Shown here: positions 8,547-19,251 of the stretch, piece by piece
How positions within the stretch are numbered: position 1 is the stretch's first letter
Layout of the letters: each line of letters opens with the position of its first letter
Origin: Streptococcus pneumoniae
Lineage (GTDB): Bacteria; Bacillota; Bacilli; Lactobacillales; Streptococcaceae
Length of the DNA: 64,000 nucleotides
Assembly: GCF_001457635.1 (NCBI RefSeq)
Contig: NZ_LN831051.1
Coordinates: 186,001 to 250,000 of the forward strand
Reading direction: 5' to 3'
Position numbers and translations under genes: made by a program
The notes under the pieces: generated by a model
Told to the model about the DNA's origin: nothing
What the model saw: only the letters and a program-made list of their open reading frames with translations
Database searches by the model: none

Positions 8547-8786
8547 TTATTTATACTTCAATTTATAAAATAAAATTATTCCTGAAAGTAGAAATGAAAC
8601 ACTATTTGCTAAAATCAAAGGCAAGTCTCCTATACGAATACCATGAGCAAGCCACAATGCAATACCAATAACTTGCATAACATACATACCTAGAGCAATA
8701 GATCCTGTGTCCTTTGTCTTAACTACACGAAAAACTTGTGGTAAAAATGCAAATGTTGTTAAAATTGCTGCAATACTTCCAATCAT
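8547..8786 (-). CDS. SemiSWEET (PQ-loop) sugar transporter
   Basis: A 79-residue membrane protein with three transmembrane helices and the PQ motif in FAFLPQVFRV at residues 12-21. Bacterial SemiSWEETs are three-helix proteins that dimerise into a facilitative sugar pore. GAGGTGA precedes the ATG. It lies between the 6-phospho-beta-glucosidase gene and the PTS genes, so it may export or equilibrate free glucose released by the glucosidase. That role is an inference from position. Confidence 0.82.
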   Translation of the reverse strand: MIGSIAAILTTFAFLPQVFRVVKTKDTGSIALGMYVMQVIGIALWLAHGIRIGDLPLILANSVSFLLSGIILFYKLKYK

Positions 8787-8804
8787 ATGTCACCTCAATA
8801 TGCT

Positions 8805-8834
8805 AAACAAACTGAGAATAATCTCAGTTTGTTT
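8805..8834. terminator. Strong hairpin between the glucosidase and SemiSWEET genes
   Basis: AAACAAACTGAGA and TCTCAGTTTGTTT form a perfect 13-bp stem with a 4-nt loop. The following U tract is poor, so it may act as a partial terminator or an mRNA processing or stabilising element. Confidence 0.6.
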
Positions 8835-8837
8835 ATA

Positions 8838-10370
<1,533 letters not shown>

Positions 10371-10463
10371 TTAATGGAAATAGAACAATATCTTCTTGTA
10401 TTCTCGTAATGATATCTTTACGATTTTCAATACTTTCAAACTACAAAAACTCTCACAATAATT

Positions 10464-10802
10464 CTAATTCCCTGTGTCTATAAACGACTTATCGCTTTCT
10501 GGCATCCCAGAATCATCTTCTATATAACGTTCAACTTGCATCTGCAAGTGATATTTTTTTCTTAAATCTAAGATTTTCTGCATTGTCTTTGATTGATGAT
10601 GCTTATCTAAAGTTTCTTGATTTATCCACTGATCAATAAGGAGAATAGTTCCCTCTTTTTCAATTGGTAAAAAATATTCGTATTTCAAGTTACCTTTTTG
10701 ATTTCTAATTTCTTCAACAAGGCCACTATCAAGCATTTCTCTTGCAAACTTTATTGCACTATCTCCATCACCTTTATAATATACATTAATAGTCAATGTC
10801 AT
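10464..10802 (-). CDS. ABM-domain (YgiN-like) protein
   Basis: A 112-residue protein with an antibiotic-biosynthesis-monooxygenase fold: an N-terminal strand TLTINVYYKGDGDSA, then FLPIEKEGTILLIDQWINQETLDKHH typical of the small YgiN/quinol monooxygenase group. The ATG at 10800-10802 is chosen because GAAGGATATAAG precedes it; an upstream TTG has no ribosome binding site. Its substrate is unknown. It lies upstream of bglA in the same direction but has its own spacing of about 190 bp, so cotranscription is doubtful. Confidence 0.75.
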   Translation of the reverse strand: MTLTINVYYKGDGDSAIKFAREMLDSGLVEEIRNQKGNLKYEYFLPIEKEGTILLIDQWINQETLDKHHQSKTMQKILDLRKKYHLQMQVERYIEDDSGMPESDKSFIDTGN

Positions 10803-10838
10803 CTTATATCCTTCAAAATCATCCTTCAATTTTAAAAA

Positions 10839-10866
10839 AACAAGTTTAGATGAGGATCTAAACTTG
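10839..10866. terminator. Bidirectional terminator after the GH1 tail
   Basis: AACAAGTTTAGAT pairs perfectly with ATCTAAACTTGTT, with a GAGG loop and T runs on both strands. It was the terminator of the deleted GH1 gene. Confidence 0.85.
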
Positions 10867-10877
10867 TTTTTTATGAA

Positions 10878-10952
10878 CTAATTATCTAACGTTTCGCCAT
10901 TACTTTCAATCACTTCTTTATACCAATAAAATGATTTTTTCTTATAGCGATT
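10878..10952 (-). pseudogene. 3' remnant of a second GH1 6-phospho-beta-glucosidase
   Basis: The minus strand encodes NRYKKKSFYWYKEVIESNGE and then TLDN and a stop. This closely matches the C-terminus of the intact enzyme at 8838 ([20 protein letters not shown]). Only 24 codons remain. The cut lies exactly at the terminal repeat of the IS630 remnant, so the IS removed the rest of the gene. Confidence 0.85.
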
Positions 10953-11110
10953 TATAGTCAATTGAAACAAGAGCAGGACAAAAGAGCCCATGTTTTCTCA
11001 ATAGGATTGTACTCAGGTGAGTAGGGAGGAAGAGGTAAAAGTTTATGCCCAAACTCTTCACACAAGAGTTCTAACTTACCCATTCTATGGAATCTTGCAT
11101 TATCCATAAT
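10953..11110 (-). mobile_element. IS630-Spn1 transposase remnant
   Basis: The terminal sequence TATAGTCAATTGAAAC starts at 10953. The minus-strand frame from 11110 reads MDNARFHRMGKLELLCEE and then LPPYSPEYNPIEKTWA. This is the end of the DDE domain of an IS630-family transposase, with the last acidic residue in NPIEKTW. It jumps to LLSCSCFN and a stop at 10958-10960, so about 20 codons appear deleted near the end. The 5' part is missing; a RUP abuts this end. Confidence 0.85.
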
Positions 11111-11213
11111 ATAGTAGATTGAAACTAGAATAGTACACCTCTACTTCTAAAACATTGTTAGAATTCGATTTGACTATCCTCAGTTTGTCCTATTCTTATT
11201 TCACATTACTATA
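11110..11213. repeat. RUP-like element 1
   Basis: About 104 bp with terminal inverted repeats: TATAGTAGATTGAAAC at the left and the inverted GTGAAATAAG...TAGTAATG type at the right. The left end matches the IS630 terminus at 10953 at 14 of 16 positions, as expected for RUP, which is thought to be moved by IS630-Spn1. It carries no gene and is nested in the IS630 remnant. Confidence 0.75.
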
Positions 11214-11363
11214 AAAATAAGGTAAACTTTTGAGTGCTTTGAAACGTTGATATAATCGTATTGATTAACGTTTTGAGGCAACTGACCATGTCAGGTTGCA
11301 GCCACATTTGTAAGCGACTAAAGTCGCAACAACTGTGTCAATTGCACCAATTTAGTAAGAAAG
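11214..11363. other. Unassigned stretch between the RUP and the rpsI terminator
   Basis: No convincing gene. It contains a GCAACTGAC/GTCAGGTTGC hairpin near 11277-11300, a GCGACTAAAGTCGC hairpin near 11313-11326, and a TATAAT-like box near 11256. A 26-codon plus-strand frame (11288-11368) has three Cys but no ribosome binding site. Confidence 0.3.
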
Positions 11364-11394
11364 TATAAAAAAAGAACACCCCGAAAGGTGCTCT
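11364..11394 (-). terminator. Terminator of rplM-rpsI
   Basis: AGAGCACC pairs with GGGTGTTCT on the minus strand and seven T follow. Confidence 0.9.
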
Positions 11395-11419
11395 GTATAA
11401 GTATAGTAATTCTTTCGAA

Positions 11420-11812
11420 TTAACGTTTACTAAATTGTGATGCTTTACGAGCTTTCTTAAGACCTGGTTTCTTACGTTCAACTTTACGTGAGTCACGTGT
11501 AAGAAGTCCTGCGCGTTTCAATGAATCGCGGAAGTCTGGGTCTACTTGAAGAAGGGCACGAGCGATACCGTGACGGATAGCTCCTGATTGACCAGCGTAT
11601 CCACCACCTACAACGTTAACGAAAACGTCGTATGAACCTACAGTTGAAGTAACTGCGAATGGTTGGTTGATGACAAGACGAAGGTCAGCGTGTGGGATGT
11701 ACTCTTCAACATCTTTTTTGTTAACAGTGATTTTACCAGTTCCTGGAACAAGGCGAACGCGTGCAACAGCGTTTTTACGACGTCCAGTACCTGCATATTG
11801 TGCTTGTGACAT
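11420..11812 (-). CDS. rpsI: 30S ribosomal protein S9
   Basis: A 130-residue S9 that binds 16S rRNA in the small-subunit head and reaches the P-site tRNA through its basic C-terminal tail ending [12 protein letters not shown]. The family blocks [18 protein letters not shown] and [13 protein letters not shown] are present and the length is normal. It follows rplM by 18 nt in one transcript, whose leader is described at 12306. Confidence 0.97.
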   Translation of the reverse strand: MSQAQYAGTGRRKNAVARVRLVPGTGKITVNKKDVEEYIPHADLRLVINQPFAVTSTVGSYDVFVNVVGGGYAGQSGAIRHGIARALLQVDPDFRDSLKRAGLLTRDSRKVERKKPGLKKARKASQFSKR

Positions 11813-11830
11813 ACTTTATTGTTCCTTTCC

Positions 11831-12277
11831 TTAGATAAGTCCTGAAATGTCAAGAACTTCTGGTTGTTGTGCAGCGTGAGTGTGCTCAGCTCCAACAAAT
11901 ACTTTCAACTTCATACCTTGAGCGCGTCCAAGTGTATTGTGTGGAAGCATACCTTTAACTGATTTCTCAATCAAACGTACTGCATTTTTAGAACGAAGTT
12001 CACCTGCAGAGATTTGTTTCAATCCACCTGGGTGGTTTGAGTGAGTGTAGTAGATTTTATCAGTTGCTTTTTTACCAGTCAATTTAACTTTTTCAGCATT
12101 GATAACAATCACGAAGTCACCTGTATCAGTGTGTGGTGTAAATGTTGGTTTGTTTTTTCCGCGAAGTACGCTAGCAACTACTGCAGAAAGACGTCCAAGT
12201 GGTACATCAGTTGCGTCAACTACGTACCATTTACGTTCAACTTGGCCTGGTTTAGCCATAAATGTTGTTTTGTTCAT
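11831..12277 (-). CDS. rplM: 50S ribosomal protein L13
   Basis: A 148-residue L13, an early-assembly protein of the large subunit that contacts 23S rRNA domain II. Recognised by [28 protein letters not shown] and the [13 protein letters not shown] block. The ATG is preceded by AGGAGA. It is the first gene of the rplM-rpsI operon and is preceded by a structured leader through which L13 is thought to control its own synthesis in Firmicutes. Confidence 0.97.
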   Translation of the reverse strand: MNKTTFMAKPGQVERKWYVVDATDVPLGRLSAVVASVLRGKNKPTFTPHTDTGDFVIVINAEKVKLTGKKATDKIYYTHSNHPGGLKQISAGELRSKNAVRLIEKSVKGMLPHNTLGRAQGMKLKVFVGAEHTHAAQQPEVLDISGLI

Positions 12278-12305
12278 GATTTCTCCTATATATAGTTCGA
12301 TTTTT

Positions 12306-12378
12306 GTTTACGGTGATGGGTGTTCCTTCCCATCGAAAAGTATTTGGAAGGTTCCGGGGCCTTTCAAATGGGGTAAAC
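12306..12378 (-). promoter_or_regulatory. L13 leader
   Basis: The untranslated leader starts with GTTTACC (12372-12378) and closes with GTAAAC (12306-12311). Inside are two GC-rich helices, including GATGGGAAGG...CACCCATC. Closing stem, order and position agree with the Rfam-type L13_leader of Firmicutes. Confidence 0.78.
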
Positions 12379-12391
12379 AATACCGCCTACT

Positions 12392-12421
12392 ATCATACCA
12401 AATTTTACCCCTAAAAGTCAA
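12392..12421 (-). promoter_or_regulatory. Promoter of rplM-rpsI
   Basis: TTGACT (12416-12421), 18 nt, TATGAT (12392-12397), with a TGG extension before the -10. Confidence 0.82.
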
Positions 12422-12632
12422 TAGATATGAAAAATATTTTTCGGTAACTTCTCAAAGTAACTGAAAGTTATATAATCAAGTTAATTTGGGAATTTACCTA
12501 TTAACTTCGGTAGATTTTTAGGAATTTTTTCCCTATTTCTCCCTGTAACTAAAATCCTTTTCAAAAAATCACCTTTTCTTGATTTTTAATCCTATTTGCT
12601 GTATGATAAGGGAAAAGAAAGGGGACAGAGAT

Positions 12633-12950
12633 ATGGCTTTTACCAATACCCACATGCGATCTGCTAGTTTTGGCATTGTTACCAGCTTGCCCGATGACAT
12701 CATTGACTCTTTTTGGTATATCATCGATCATTTCTTAAAAAATGTCTTTGAATTGGAAGAAGAACTCGAGTTTCAATTGCTTAATAACCAAGGAAAGATT
12801 ACCTTCCACTTTTCAAGTCAACACCTCCCTACAGCCATTGATTTTGACTTTAACCATCCTTTCGACCCTCGTTATCCCCCAAGAGTACTGGTTTTAGACA
12901 TGGACGGTAGAGAAACTATCCTCCTCCCAGAAGAAAATGACCTATTTTAA
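12633..12950 (+). CDS. DUF960 family protein
   Basis: A 105-residue acidic cytoplasmic protein starting MAFTNTHMRSASFGIVTSLP, with FWYIIDHFLKNV and DFNHPFDPRYPP later. This matches DUF960, a Lactobacillales family of unknown function. The ATG at 12633 follows AAAGGGGA, whereas an upstream in-frame ATG lies inside the promoter. The promoter is TTGATT, 17 nt, TATGAT (to 12607). A BOX element begins directly at its stop codon. Confidence 0.85.
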   Translation: MAFTNTHMRSASFGIVTSLPDDIIDSFWYIIDHFLKNVFELEEELEFQLLNNQGKITFHFSSQHLPTAIDFDFNHPFDPRYPPRVLVLDMDGRETILLPEENDLF

Positions 12951-13054
12951 TACTCAATGAAAATCAAAGAGCAAACTAGGAAGCTAGCCGCAAGCTGTAC
13001 TTGAGTACGGTAAGGCGACGCTGACGTGGTTTGAATTTGATTTTCGAAGAGTAT
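12951..13054. repeat. BOX element 1 (boxA-boxC)
   Basis: About 104 bp starting TACTCAATGA and ending GAAGAGTAT. It contains TAAGGCGACGCTGACG, which matches the core of the BOX-A primer site, joined directly to boxC without boxB. The ends are inverted copies of each other. Confidence 0.88.
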
Positions 13055-13100
13055 AAAAACTCTAGCCTTCAGTTGCAAGTGACTGAAAACTAGAGTTTTT

Positions 13101-13913
13101 CTATTTTTTCAAAGCATCATACAAGTTGCGGATCGGTTGTTTTAATATCGGATGGATAAAATGAGGCGCAATTTCCTGTAAGGACTCAAGGACAAAAAGG
13201 CGTTCCGCTATGTAAGGATGAGGCAATATGAGGTCGTCTGTATAAAGGATCTGGTCCTCCACAAAGAGCAAGTCCAAATCAATCAAACGAGGGCCCCAAT
13301 GCACTTCTCTCACCCGTCCCAGCTCTGACTCAATGGCTAACAAGGTTTCTAATAGCACCTGGGCAGGCAACCATGTTTCTACTTCAACCACTTGATTGGT
13401 AAAGCTATCCTGCTCAACACCACCCCAAGGCTCCGTCGCTAAGACACTGGACTCTTTGAGAATATGGATACCTCGATTTCGCATTTTCTCAATGGCTTGT
13501 TTCAAGTTTGCTTGTTTATCTCCCATATTGCTTCCTAGGGCGATAAAGGCTCGTTGCTTGCGGCGATGGATGGTTACCGAGCAAGTATCTAGTGACAAAT
13601 GCACCGGTGCCCAAGGTTTTTTCAGTTCCAACTTCATTTCTTGGACAAGAGGATAAGACTCAAAGGTACGTTCCACCAGTTTATAGGCTACCGTTTCAAT
13701 CAAATCTTCACTCGTTTCCTGAAACCAAGTCGTCCACTGCTGACACAATTCTCCGTAATGGACAGAGGCTGTTAAATCCAAGTCTGTAGCTGACTTGGTC
13801 ATATCATAGGATAGGATGGCTGAAACGACAAATTTCTGCCCCAATTCTTTCTCACTAGGAAAAAGACCATGATAGGCAAACATTTCCAAATCCTTAATCT
13901 GCAGTTGATCCAT
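13101..13913 (-). CDS. folK: Dihydroneopterin aldolase / HPPK fusion
   Basis: A 270-residue bifunctional folate enzyme, SulD in pneumococci. Residues 1-118 are dihydroneopterin aldolase (Fol[16 protein letters not shown]). Residues 122-270 are 6-hydroxymethyl-dihydropterin pyrophosphokinase (Fol[16 protein letters not shown] and [11 protein letters not shown], whose Asp residues bind Mg-ATP). It is the last gene of folP-folC-folE-folBK, 42 nt after folE. The fusion makes two consecutive steps in one protein, feeding folP at the head of the operon. Confidence 0.95.
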   Translation of the reverse strand: MDQLQIKDLEMFAYHGLFPSEKELGQKFVVSAILSYDMTKSATDLDLTASVHYGELCQQWTTWFQETSEDLIETVAYKLVERTFESYPLVQEMKLELKKPWAPVHLSLDTCSVTIHRRKQRAFIALGSNMGDKQANLKQAIEKMRNRGIHILKESSVLATEPWGGVEQDSFTNQVVEVETWLPAQVLLETLLAIESELGRVREVHWGPRLIDLDLLFVEDQILYTDDLILPHPYIAERLFVLESLQEIAPHFIHPILKQPIRNLYDALKK

Positions 13914-13955
13914 AATGATTCCTTTCTAGAAAAATCCGCTTGAAGCGGATTCTTT

Positions 13956-14510
13956 TTATAGCCCCATTAAACGATAAGCTTGGTCGCGGAGGTCCTTATC
14001 TGTTTCAAATAGACCACGAGCTACTGTCGTCAAGGTTGCAGTGCCTGGTTTTCTAACACCACGCATACTCATACACATATGTTCCGCCTCAATGACAACA
14101 AAGGCTCCTTTAGCACCTAGATAGTCCATCAAGGCATCGGCCACTTCGATATTCAAACGTTCTTGAATTTGTGGTTTTTTCGAATAAACTTCAACCGTAC
14201 GGGCTAGCTTAGACAAGCCTGCCACACGACCATCTGGAATGTAGGCAATGTGCGCTCTACCATAAAATGGCAAGAAGTGGTGTTCACACATGGTATGGAA
14301 AAAGATATCCTTTTCTACCACCATATTATCGTCAATAATTTCAAAGGATTTTGACAAATGTTCCTCTGCTGTTTGACCAAGACCTGAAAAAATCTCTTGA
14401 TACATACGGGCTACACGAGCAGGTGTTTCCTGCAAGCCCTCGCGATTAGCGTTCTCTCCTACAGCCTCGATAATCATTTTTACAGCTGCTTCAATCTTTT
14501 GTGTATCCAT
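13956..14510 (-). CDS. folE: GTP cyclohydrolase I
   Basis: A 184-residue enzyme converting GTP to dihydroneopterin triphosphate, the first step of folate synthesis (SulC). [11 protein letters not shown] carries zinc ligands and active-site His residues, and [13 protein letters not shown] carries a further Cys ligand and substrate contacts. It overlaps the end of folC by 20 nt, indicating tight cotranslation. Confidence 0.97.
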   Translation of the reverse strand: MDTQKIEAAVKMIIEAVGENANREGLQETPARVARMYQEIFSGLGQTAEEHLSKSFEIIDDNMVVEKDIFFHTMCEHHFLPFYGRAHIAYIPDGRVAGLSKLARTVEVYSKKPQIQERLNIEVADALMDYLGAKGAFVVIEAEHMCMSMRGVRKPGTATLTTVARGLFETDKDLRDQAYRLMGL

Positions 14511-15813
14511 TCTCGTTCTTCCTCTCCATCAGATAGGCCCTCACTTGGCTCAAGAAATACAAGGAACCTGTGACAATCCTAACTGTTTGTTTCTCTTCTT
14601 TTTTATCTGTCAAATTCTGCTCTAGAAAATCATGCCAATCTTGGTAGCTGAGATTTCTAGACTTAGCTGCCTCTTTCAGCACGCTTTCATCCGTCGCCCG
14701 ACTATCCGCAAAATGTGTTAGAGTAAGCTCGGTATCTGGCATGGCTCCCAACAAGTCCAACATATCCTCCAAGGCCTTGGTTTTGATACAAGTGAAGAGG
14801 ATTTCCTTATGATAATCTGCAAAACGTTCTTGCAAGGTTACCAACAAGGCCTTGATAGCATGGGGATTGTGGGCTCCATCCAAAATCATCAAGGGATCTC
14901 TTGACACGATTTCCAAACGCCCTGGCCAACTTGTTTCTTCCAAGGCTTGACCAAGAAAGTCATTGCTTGCTAGCTCTCGACCATCTTCTTGACAAAAAGT
15001 ATCAAGTAAAGCTATGGCCATCCCAGCATTCTCTATTTGGTACAAACCAAGCAGGCTAGTCTGGAAGCGACCTTGTCTGACAGCACTTGTATAGTCAAAG
15101 ACTTCCCCTGTCACCACACTTTCTTGATGACGAACCTGATAATCTGTCCCGTAGGCAAGTCTCGGCGCATCTTTCCCTTCCGCAATGCGGTCAATCACAG
15201 TCAAGGCTTCTGGAGCAATACGCCCTGTTACCAAGGGCATCCCTTGTTTGATAATACCTGCCTTCTGCTCTGCTATGGCCTCCAAGGTGTCACCAAGTAG
15301 GGCCACATGATCCAAGCCAATAGTTGTAATTCCTGTCAAAATGGGCTGACAGACATTGGTACTATCCAAAAGTCCACCCATGCCAACTTCCATGATGGCC
15401 ACATCTACTTGCTCTGAGGCAAAGTAGTCATAGGCCAGGGCTGTGATAATCTCAAACTCGGTTGTGTCCTGTAAATTGGCGACCGCTTCTCCCTCCAGCA
15501 AAGACTGATAGTCTGCCATGAGAGCTTCTAGCCTCGCTTCTGAGATCGATTCCCCATTGATGCTAATCTGGTCTGTGTAATGAATGAGATAGGGCGAGCT
15601 AAACACGCCAACTCTCAGCCCTAGCTTTTCTAGCATCTTTTTCAAAAAAGCAATAGTCGATCCCTTGCCGTTAGTCCCTCCGATATGGAGGACCTTGAGT
15701 TTGAGATGGGGATTGCCACGCAAAGCTAACAGTTCCACCATTCGTTCCAAGCCAAAATGCGGTTGATCCGTCCGGTAGTTAGCAATCCACTGATTGTTTT
15801 CAATTTCTTTCAT
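14491..15813 (-). CDS. folC: Dihydrofolate synthase / folylpolyglutamate synthase
   Basis: A 440-residue Mur-ligase-family enzyme (SulB) that joins glutamate to dihydropteroate and extends folate polyglutamate chains using ATP. The P-loop is [11 protein letters not shown] at about 43-53. Further marks are the Mg and active-site block [13 protein letters not shown] and the C-terminal DGAHNPHA motif. It starts 1 nt after the folP stop, and its end overlaps folE. Confidence 0.96.
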   Translation of the reverse strand: MKEIENNQWIANYRTDQPHFGLERMVELLALRGNPHLKLKVLHIGGTNGKGSTIAFLKKMLEKLGLRVGVFSSPYLIHYTDQISINGESISEARLEALMADYQSLLEGEAVANLQDTTEFEIITALAYDYFASEQVDVAIMEVGMGGLLDSTNVCQPILTGITTIGLDHVALLGDTLEAIAEQKAGIIKQGMPLVTGRIAPEALTVIDRIAEGKDAPRLAYGTDYQVRHQESVVTGEVFDYTSAVRQGRFQTSLLGLYQIENAGMAIALLDTFCQEDGRELASNDFLGQALEETSWPGRLEIVSRDPLMILDGAHNPHAIKALLVTLQERFADYHKEILFTCIKTKALEDMLDLLGAMPDTELTLTHFADSRATDESVLKEAAKSRNLSYQDWHDFLEQNLTDKKEEKQTVRIVTGSLYFLSQVRAYLMERKNENGYTKD

Positions 15814-15814
15814 C

Positions 15815-16798
<984 letters not shown>

Positions 16799-16814
16799 CT
16801 ATTTTACCATAAAA

Positions 16815-16848
16815 AGAAAAAGATGGACACGATTGCATTCATCTTTCC
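16815..16848 (-). terminator. Terminator of the CAAX-protease gene
   Basis: AAAGAT and ATCTTT close a hairpin on the minus strand followed by TTCTTTTT. It separates the CAAX protease gene from the folP promoter. Confidence 0.65.
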
Positions 16849-16883
16849 CTAGTAGAAAGAGGTCGGTTCCTACATAAAAACTT

Positions 16884-17591
16884 TTACACAGAAATTCCTA
16901 ATGTCCGACTCATAATCACCACAAGAGCCAACAAACAGAAAGCAATCCCATTAACAATCATGTGAAGCAAGATCGACATTTCCAAACGTTGGGTCTTGTA
17001 GGCCGTCCAAGATAGAACTGTCGACATACCTCCATAAATCAATAAAGAAGGTAAATTACTTGGTTGATGCAATAAAGCAAACACAATCGTACCGACTACA
17101 AATCCCAAGTTCTCCTTGCCTCGGAAAATCTTTTTAGGAACAAGCCCACGGCACAAGATTTCCTCACAAATTGGAGCAAGCAAGGCTAGCAAGAAGAAGC
17201 TAGAAATCAGAGAACTATTCTGAACCATATCGTTAATCTGAGACTGGTTAGCTGTTGTCGTCTCATTTGACAGTTGCAACAAGATGGAACCAAGTATATT
17301 TGAACAGATAATGACTAAATAACTCAAGCCCAAACGTGCCAAATCCTTAGTTCTAAAAAAAGAAAAATTAAAACTTGCCAATTGCGTTTTACGAGCTCCA
17401 ATAATAAATAGCACCAGAACCACAATAGAAATACCAGTAACTATCAGCCCTGACTGTAGCAGGGCTACTTCTTTTAAAGTCAAAATAGAGGTAACCACTA
17501 GGGGAACCTGATATAAAAGGACGGCAAGTAAAAAGACCAAAATCCAGCCTGCACGATTCAACAATTCTTTCCACATATTTTTCTCTTTCAT
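16884..17591 (-). CDS. CPBP family intramembrane (CAAX-type) protease
   Basis: A 235-residue membrane protein with about seven hydrophobic segments. EEILCRGLV near residue 145 is the conserved EExxxR motif. HQPSNLPSLLIYG and LLHMIVNG carry the two metal-binding His blocks of the CPBP/Abi family. In Lactobacillales such proteins often act in bacteriocin self-immunity, but the substrate here is unknown. ATG at 17589-17591 is preferred over the adjacent GTG because GGAG is 7 nt upstream. Confidence 0.85.
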   Translation of the reverse strand: MKEKNMWKELLNRAGWILVFLLAVLLYQVPLVVTSILTLKEVALLQSGLIVTGISIVVLVLFIIGARKTQLASFNFSFFRTKDLARLGLSYLVIICSNILGSILLQLSNETTTANQSQINDMVQNSSLISSFFLLALLAPICEEILCRGLVPKKIFRGKENLGFVVGTIVFALLHQPSNLPSLLIYGGMSTVLSWTAYKTQRLEMSILLHMIVNGIAFCLLALVVIMSRTLGISV

Positions 17592-17610
17592 CACCTATCT
17601 CCTTTGTATT

Positions 17611-17632
17611 AAAAAAGGGGGGAAATCCCCCT
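17611..17632 (-). terminator. Terminator of the purine permease gene
   Basis: AGGGGG pairs with CCCCCCT around a 4-nt loop on the minus strand and six T follow. Confidence 0.85.
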
Positions 17633-17643
17633 GGGTCATTCTA

Positions 17644-19062
17644 TTATAAGGCCATGCTGATGTAGTTAAGGATAAACAAGGCATCCAAAATCCAAATCAT
17701 GACATGAACATCTTTAACTTGACCTTTAACAAGCTTAGTCAAAGTGTAAGTCAAGAAACCAACTGCAATCCCTTGAGTGATAGAGTAGCTGAATCCCATA
17801 AAGATAGATGTGAAGAAGGCAGGAACTGCTTCAGACATATCATCCCAATGGATATTTTTCAAGCTACCAAGCATCATAATCCCAACGATAATCAAGATTG
17901 GAGCTGTAGCCGCTGTTGGTACGATCGCTAGAAGTGGGCTAAAGAAGCTTGAAATCGCAAAACAGATAGCTACAACCAAGGCTGTCAAACCAGTACGTCC
18001 ACCTGCACCGATACCAGCAGCAGACTCAACATAAGTCGTTACGTTTGAAGTACCTGCAATGGCACCGACTGTCGTTCCAATCAAATCAGAGTAAAGAGCC
18101 TTATCCAATTTGGCTGATTGGTGATTTTCACCATTTGTCGCTACAATACCAACTTTTTCACCTGTACCGATCAAGGTACCAATTGTGTCAAAAATATCTG
18201 TCAATGAGAAGGCAAGAATGGCCATCAGAGTTTCAGGCAAGCGAGCTGTATCTGAAACCAAAGCTCCCAAACCTTCTGAACCAAGAGCTGCACCAAAGAT
18301 TGTCTTCAAATCTTCAAAAGCTGCACCAACATGGTTATTAGCAAAATCGATACTAGACAAATCAACCAAACCAACTGCAATAGCAAGAACAGTTGTTGTC
18401 AAGATAGAGAGAATAATTCCCCCTTTAATCCCTTTGATGACAAAGAAGATAGTAATGGCAAGTCCTGCAAGAGCCACTAAAACAGCTGGATTATTAAAGC
18501 TGACCAATCCTGGAACTGCTGAAGAGTTTGCTGCAATCGTTGCTTGAGCTTTGTCAGCCCCTTCTCCTACAACAGTATAGTTGCCTGGATCAATCGTGAA
18601 TTTCAAAAGTCCAGCATTCTTAATCCCTACATAGGCAAGGAAGACACCGATACCAGCTGAAATAGCTGAGCGAAGAGCATTGGGAATCGATTCAATGATC
18701 ATTTTACGAACATTTGTCAAGGTAATAATCAATGAAATAATCCCACAGATGAAGACCATAGCTAGGGCTTCTTGCCAAGAATAACCAAGCCCGAATACAA
18801 CTGTAAAGGTAAAGAAGGCATTGAGTCCCATACCTGGCGCTTGGGCATAAGGTAAGTTAGCATAAAAAGCCATCATCAAGGTACCCGCTACTGCACCAAT
18901 AATCGTCGCTAGGAAGACGCCCTGAGCAGGCATTCCTGTTTGTGAAAGTATTTGTGGGTTTACAAAGAGAATATAGCTCATTGCAAAGAAAGTTGTTAAA
19001 CCAGCGAGAACCTCTGTACGAACGTCTGTACCGTTCTCTTTTAGTTTAAATAATTTGTCCAT
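17644..19062 (-). CDS. NCS2 family (AzgA-like) purine permease
   Basis: A 472-residue proton-coupled nucleobase importer with about twelve transmembrane segments. Marks are TEVLAGLTTFFAMSYILFVNP, the APGMGLNAFFTFTVVFG block and SLTDIFDTIGTLIGTG, a signature of the hypoxanthine/guanine (PbuG/PbuO) branch. The start at the second of two adjacent ATGs gives normal spacing to GGAG. Promoter TTGAAA (19123-19128), 17 nt, TATAAT (19100-19105). No purine riboswitch structure was found in the short leader. Confidence 0.9.
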   Translation of the reverse strand: MDKLFKLKENGTDVRTEVLAGLTTFFAMSYILFVNPQILSQTGMPAQGVFLATIIGAVAGTLMMAFYANLPYAQAPGMGLNAFFTFTVVFGLGYSWQEALAMVFICGIISLIITLTNVRKMIIESIPNALRSAISAGIGVFLAYVGIKNAGLLKFTIDPGNYTVVGEGADKAQATIAANSSAVPGLVSFNNPAVLVALAGLAITIFFVIKGIKGGIILSILTTTVLAIAVGLVDLSSIDFANNHVGAAFEDLKTIFGAALGSEGLGALVSDTARLPETLMAILAFSLTDIFDTIGTLIGTGEKVGIVATNGENHQSAKLDKALYSDLIGTTVGAIAGTSNVTTYVESAAGIGAGGRTGLTALVVAICFAISSFFSPLLAIVPTAATAPILIIVGIMMLGSLKNIHWDDMSEAVPAFFTSIFMGFSYSITQGIAVGFLTYTLTKLVKGQVKDVHVMIWILDALFILNYISMAL

Positions 19063-19099
19063 CATCAATCTCCTTTTAATTTTTACGAACAATAATATA

Positions 19100-19128
19100 A
19101 TTATATCATTTATCATTCACTTTTTCAA
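19100..19128 (-). promoter_or_regulatory. Promoter of the purine permease gene
   Basis: TTGAAA, 17 nt, TATAAT. The divergent HAD gene has its own extended -10 (TGTTATAAT, 19204-19212). Confidence 0.8.
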
Positions 19129-19251
19129 TGTCTTTGTTTGATTTGTTTAAGAAATTAATCCAATTTCATTTTTTGTTTGGAATCTGCTTTTCTGCCTGCT
19201 TTCTGTTATAATAGAAGACATCTTATCTGAAAACACACTAGAAAGGTCCAT

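Noticed and set aside
10803..10829. Upstream TTG start adding nine residues to the ABM-domain protein
   Set aside because: No ribosome binding site before it, whereas the internal ATG has GAAGGA at good spacing.
11288..11368. 26-codon plus-strand frame with three Cys (MSGCSHICKRLKSQQ...)
   Set aside because: No ribosome binding site, and the start lies in a hairpin; kept only as a note.
12099..12464. 121-codon plus-strand frame over the rplM start and leader
   Set aside because: Overlaps L13 coding sequence, its leader and promoter on the other strand; clearly a shadow.
19063..19105. Purine riboswitch before the NCS2 permease
   Set aside because: The leader after the TATAAT is about 35 nt, too short for the aptamer.
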